A stretch of 32,379 bases of DNA from Marseilla massiliensis (lineage in GTDB: Bacteria; Bacteroidota; Bacteroidia; Bacteroidales; Bacteroidaceae), in assembly GCF_016899855.1 (NCBI RefSeq), contig NZ_JACJJG010000031.1:1-32379 (forward strand). Direction: 5' to 3'. Under the pieces are notes generated by a model, which saw only the letters and a list, made by a program, of their open reading frames with translations, was not told the origin of the DNA and searched no databases. Positions 31,206 to 32,379 of this stretch are shown one piece after another (position 1 is the stretch's first letter; each line of letters begins with the position of its first letter). The translations under genes were made by a program, and so were the position numbers.

Positions 31206-31910
31206 TTATTTTGAGGCATCCTTTTCTTTCTCCCTTCTTTCCTTAACCTTATCCAATCCCGGCATCTTCTTTGATACCGAAGCCTCACCAGCAGGGAAGT
31301 ACGATTTAAAAACCTGACATAAGAAACTCACAATGTCGCTGCGCTTCTTGCCCATGTTGGAGAAAGCGGAGTAAACGTAATACATGAGTTCTTGCTGACT
31401 GCACATTTCGTTTTGTACTGTGATTGAGGGCGGAAGAATCAAGTCATGTTCTGCAAATGCGTAGGCACTGGCAAGAATCGCCTTTTGCTCCTCTTCACTG
31501 AACATCTTGATTTTCCCGGCAAACCATTCAAGTTCGCCTTTTTGGAGTGCCTGTTGCTGCTTGCTTTGACGTTCCATCAGAATGGATACTTTCTCTTTTT
31601 CAGTAAGGGCTTCTTCAAGCATGCGGTTCTTACGCTTTAGGACATTGTACTTTTCCATACAAGCGATGGCAATGCAGAGATAACCTACGGTTACGGTAAG
31701 CACCAATACTGCATGAAATCGGAACTTGGACGGAAAATCCGGCAAAGCATCAATATAGTCGCAGACGACAAGAGCAACTACGAGCATAAGCGCAGCTCCG
31801 ACATACATCGTCCGGACTTTGACTTTTTGGCTCGCAGGAGAAACGCCCATAAGCAAGGCTATTGCCAAAGCTGCAACCAATAAGATGGAAACCAAGATAA
31901 AGATTGTCAT
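31206..31910 (-). CDS. membrane-anchored coiled-coil protein of unknown function (copy 2)
   Basis: A 234-residue protein. Three hydrophobic segments lie at about 3-22, 33-50 and 66-85. A coiled coil follows (KNRMLEEALTEKEKVSIL and QSKQQQALQKGELE, about 95-130), then a C-terminal domain that starts FSEEE and contains RSDIVSFLCQVFKSYF. This layout and the spaced residues match the protein at 11305-12057. It ends in a basic tail (KVKERREKEKD). It lies 103 bp upstream of an XRE gene, as the other copy does (104 bp). The family is unknown to me. It may sense envelope state, anchor a complex, or simply travel with the module. Confidence 0.8.
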   Translation of the reverse strand: MTIFILVSILLVAALAIALLMGVSPASQKVKVRTMYVGAALMLVVALVVCDYIDALPDFPSKFRFHAVLVLTVTVGYLCIAIACMEKYNVLKRKNRMLEEALTEKEKVSILMERQSKQQQALQKGELEWFAGKIKMFSEEEQKAILASAYAFAEHDLILPPSITVQNEMCSQQELMYYVYSAFSNMGKKRSDIVSFLCQVFKSYFPAGEASVSKKMPGLDKVKERREKEKDASK

Positions 31911-31927
31911 GTGTCACGCCCTCCCTG

Positions 31928-32311
31928 TCATGGTTTTACGATGATGCGCCAATAGCCTGCCTTGTCAGAACCTTCATGGACGAGAATGCCTCTCTCACGC
32001 AACTCTTTGATGTTCTTTTCAACTGCCCGCTTGGACACGCCAATTTTTACAGACATTGCTTCTGCTGTTATAGAAGGGTCGGAAATAACTAAGTCTATTA
32101 TTTTTTGCCCTGTCCTGCTAACTCTTTTAGATGCATCCTCTCCTTTTACGCCGAACCTTTTCTCCGAACCTTTTTCGTTTACACCGAACCTTTCAGCATT
32201 TACACCGAACCTTTTCTCCGAACTTTTTTCGTTTACACCGAACCTTTCAGCATTTACACCGAACTTTCGGTTTATCCGCAGTTCTGTTGGATAAAGATAA
32301 GCTGCTGATAT
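31928..32311 (-). pseudogene. 5'-truncated winged-helix gene remnant (AlbA_2/RecG-like C-terminus)
   Basis: The minus-strand frame ends at 31928 and is open back to a stop at 32312-32314, with no start codon resembling a gene start. Its last 60 residues form a winged helix (ITAEAMSVKIGVSKRAVEKN, then LRERGILVHEGSDKAGYW). That is typical of the C-terminus of ATP-binding AlbA_2 or RecG-like transcriptional regulators. The preceding residues are the repeated AERFGVNEKGSEKR. The N-terminal AlbA_2 domain and middle part are missing, so this is most likely a remnant left by a rearrangement or insertion. It lies 17 bp upstream of the membrane protein gene. Confidence 0.7.
32156..32263 (-). repeat. 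two tandem 54-bp repeats
   Basis: Copies at 32156-32209 and 32210-32263 differ at one base and keep the reading frame of the winged-helix remnant. Each encodes 18 residues with two FGVN units. Near identity indicates a recent duplication. The repeats also generate spurious plus-strand frames. Confidence 0.9.
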
Positions 32312-32314
32312 TCA
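32304..32314 (+). other. candidate right attachment core (weak)
   Basis: GCTGATATTCA matches 12345-12355 exactly and lies at the break point of the truncated winged-helix frame. It would make the element about 20 kb and include the whole cytosine restriction operon. The match is short and could be chance. Confidence 0.2.
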
Positions 32315-32379
32315 AGTATTTGTATTATCTTGTATGCTCATAAGTCCCTGATAATCAGTACCTGTATATTGATTAAATT

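Noticed and set aside
31962..32343. plus-strand repeat proteins with PNLFS and HRTF units
   Set aside because: They are antisense products of the 54-bp repeats. The minus-strand frame encodes a recognisable winged helix.

Overview
The window looks like chromosomal DNA from a gut-type Bacteroidota (Bacteroides, Parabacteroides or Prevotella-like). Evidence is moderately AT-rich DNA, -7 promoter elements of the form TAnnTTTG ahead of several genes, weak Shine-Dalgarno sites, an hsdS invertase, and a mobilizable-element backbone (VirE-N/BT4734-like primase, PriCT-2/DUF3987 protein, MobC, relaxase) typical of that phylum. No rRNA, tRNA or CRISPR array was seen. Nearly every gene serves DNA mobility or defence.

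Region 1 (1-12.1 kb) is a phase-variable type I restriction-modification locus. The minus-strand operon reads XRE regulator, lipoprotein, HsdR, HsdM, a DUF1016/YhcG-type nuclease, an AlbA_2 (Schlafen-type) protein with a frameshift near its end, then a half-length HsdS. Facing it is a plus-strand module of a 41-residue zinc-ribbon protein, a tyrosine recombinase and a full-length HsdS with its own promoter. A third, headless hsdS fragment lies at the left edge. All three hsdS copies share the 14-bp core TAAATGATAATTTA. One copy is inverted relative to the other two, so recombination would reassort the target-recognition halves. Upstream of the XRE gene lies a membrane/coiled-coil protein of unknown function.

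Region 2 (about 12.3-19.5 kb) is the backbone of an integrative mobilizable element on the plus strand: control region with hairpin and iteron-like repeats, Xis-like protein, integrase, HTH protein, primase, PriCT-2/DUF3987 protein, probable oriT, MobC, relaxase and a membrane protein.

Region 3 (19.5-31.1 kb) is the likely cargo, on the minus strand. It has one compact operon: XRE regulator, a 52-residue protein, two C5-cytosine methyltransferases, an NgoFVII-type PLD endonuclease, a McrB-like NTPase, a LlaJI/McrC-like nuclease, a HamA-like nuclease and a HamB-like helicase. Vsr mismatch endonuclease follows. Methylation protects self DNA, the nucleases and motors restrict foreign DNA, the Hachiman-like pair may act as a back-up, and Vsr would repair T:G mismatches from deaminated methylcytosine.

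Region 4 (31.1-32.4 kb) repeats the head of region 1: a second membrane/coiled-coil protein upstream of a second XRE regulator, with nearly the same spacing and a promoter segment identical at 22 of 25 positions. Thus both restriction operons are headed by the same two-gene module. Beyond it lies a 5'-truncated winged-helix gene remnant with a 54-bp tandem repeat. The most unusual points are the twin control modules, the nine-gene composite defence operon with its missed small gene, and the three-site hsdS shuffling locus.
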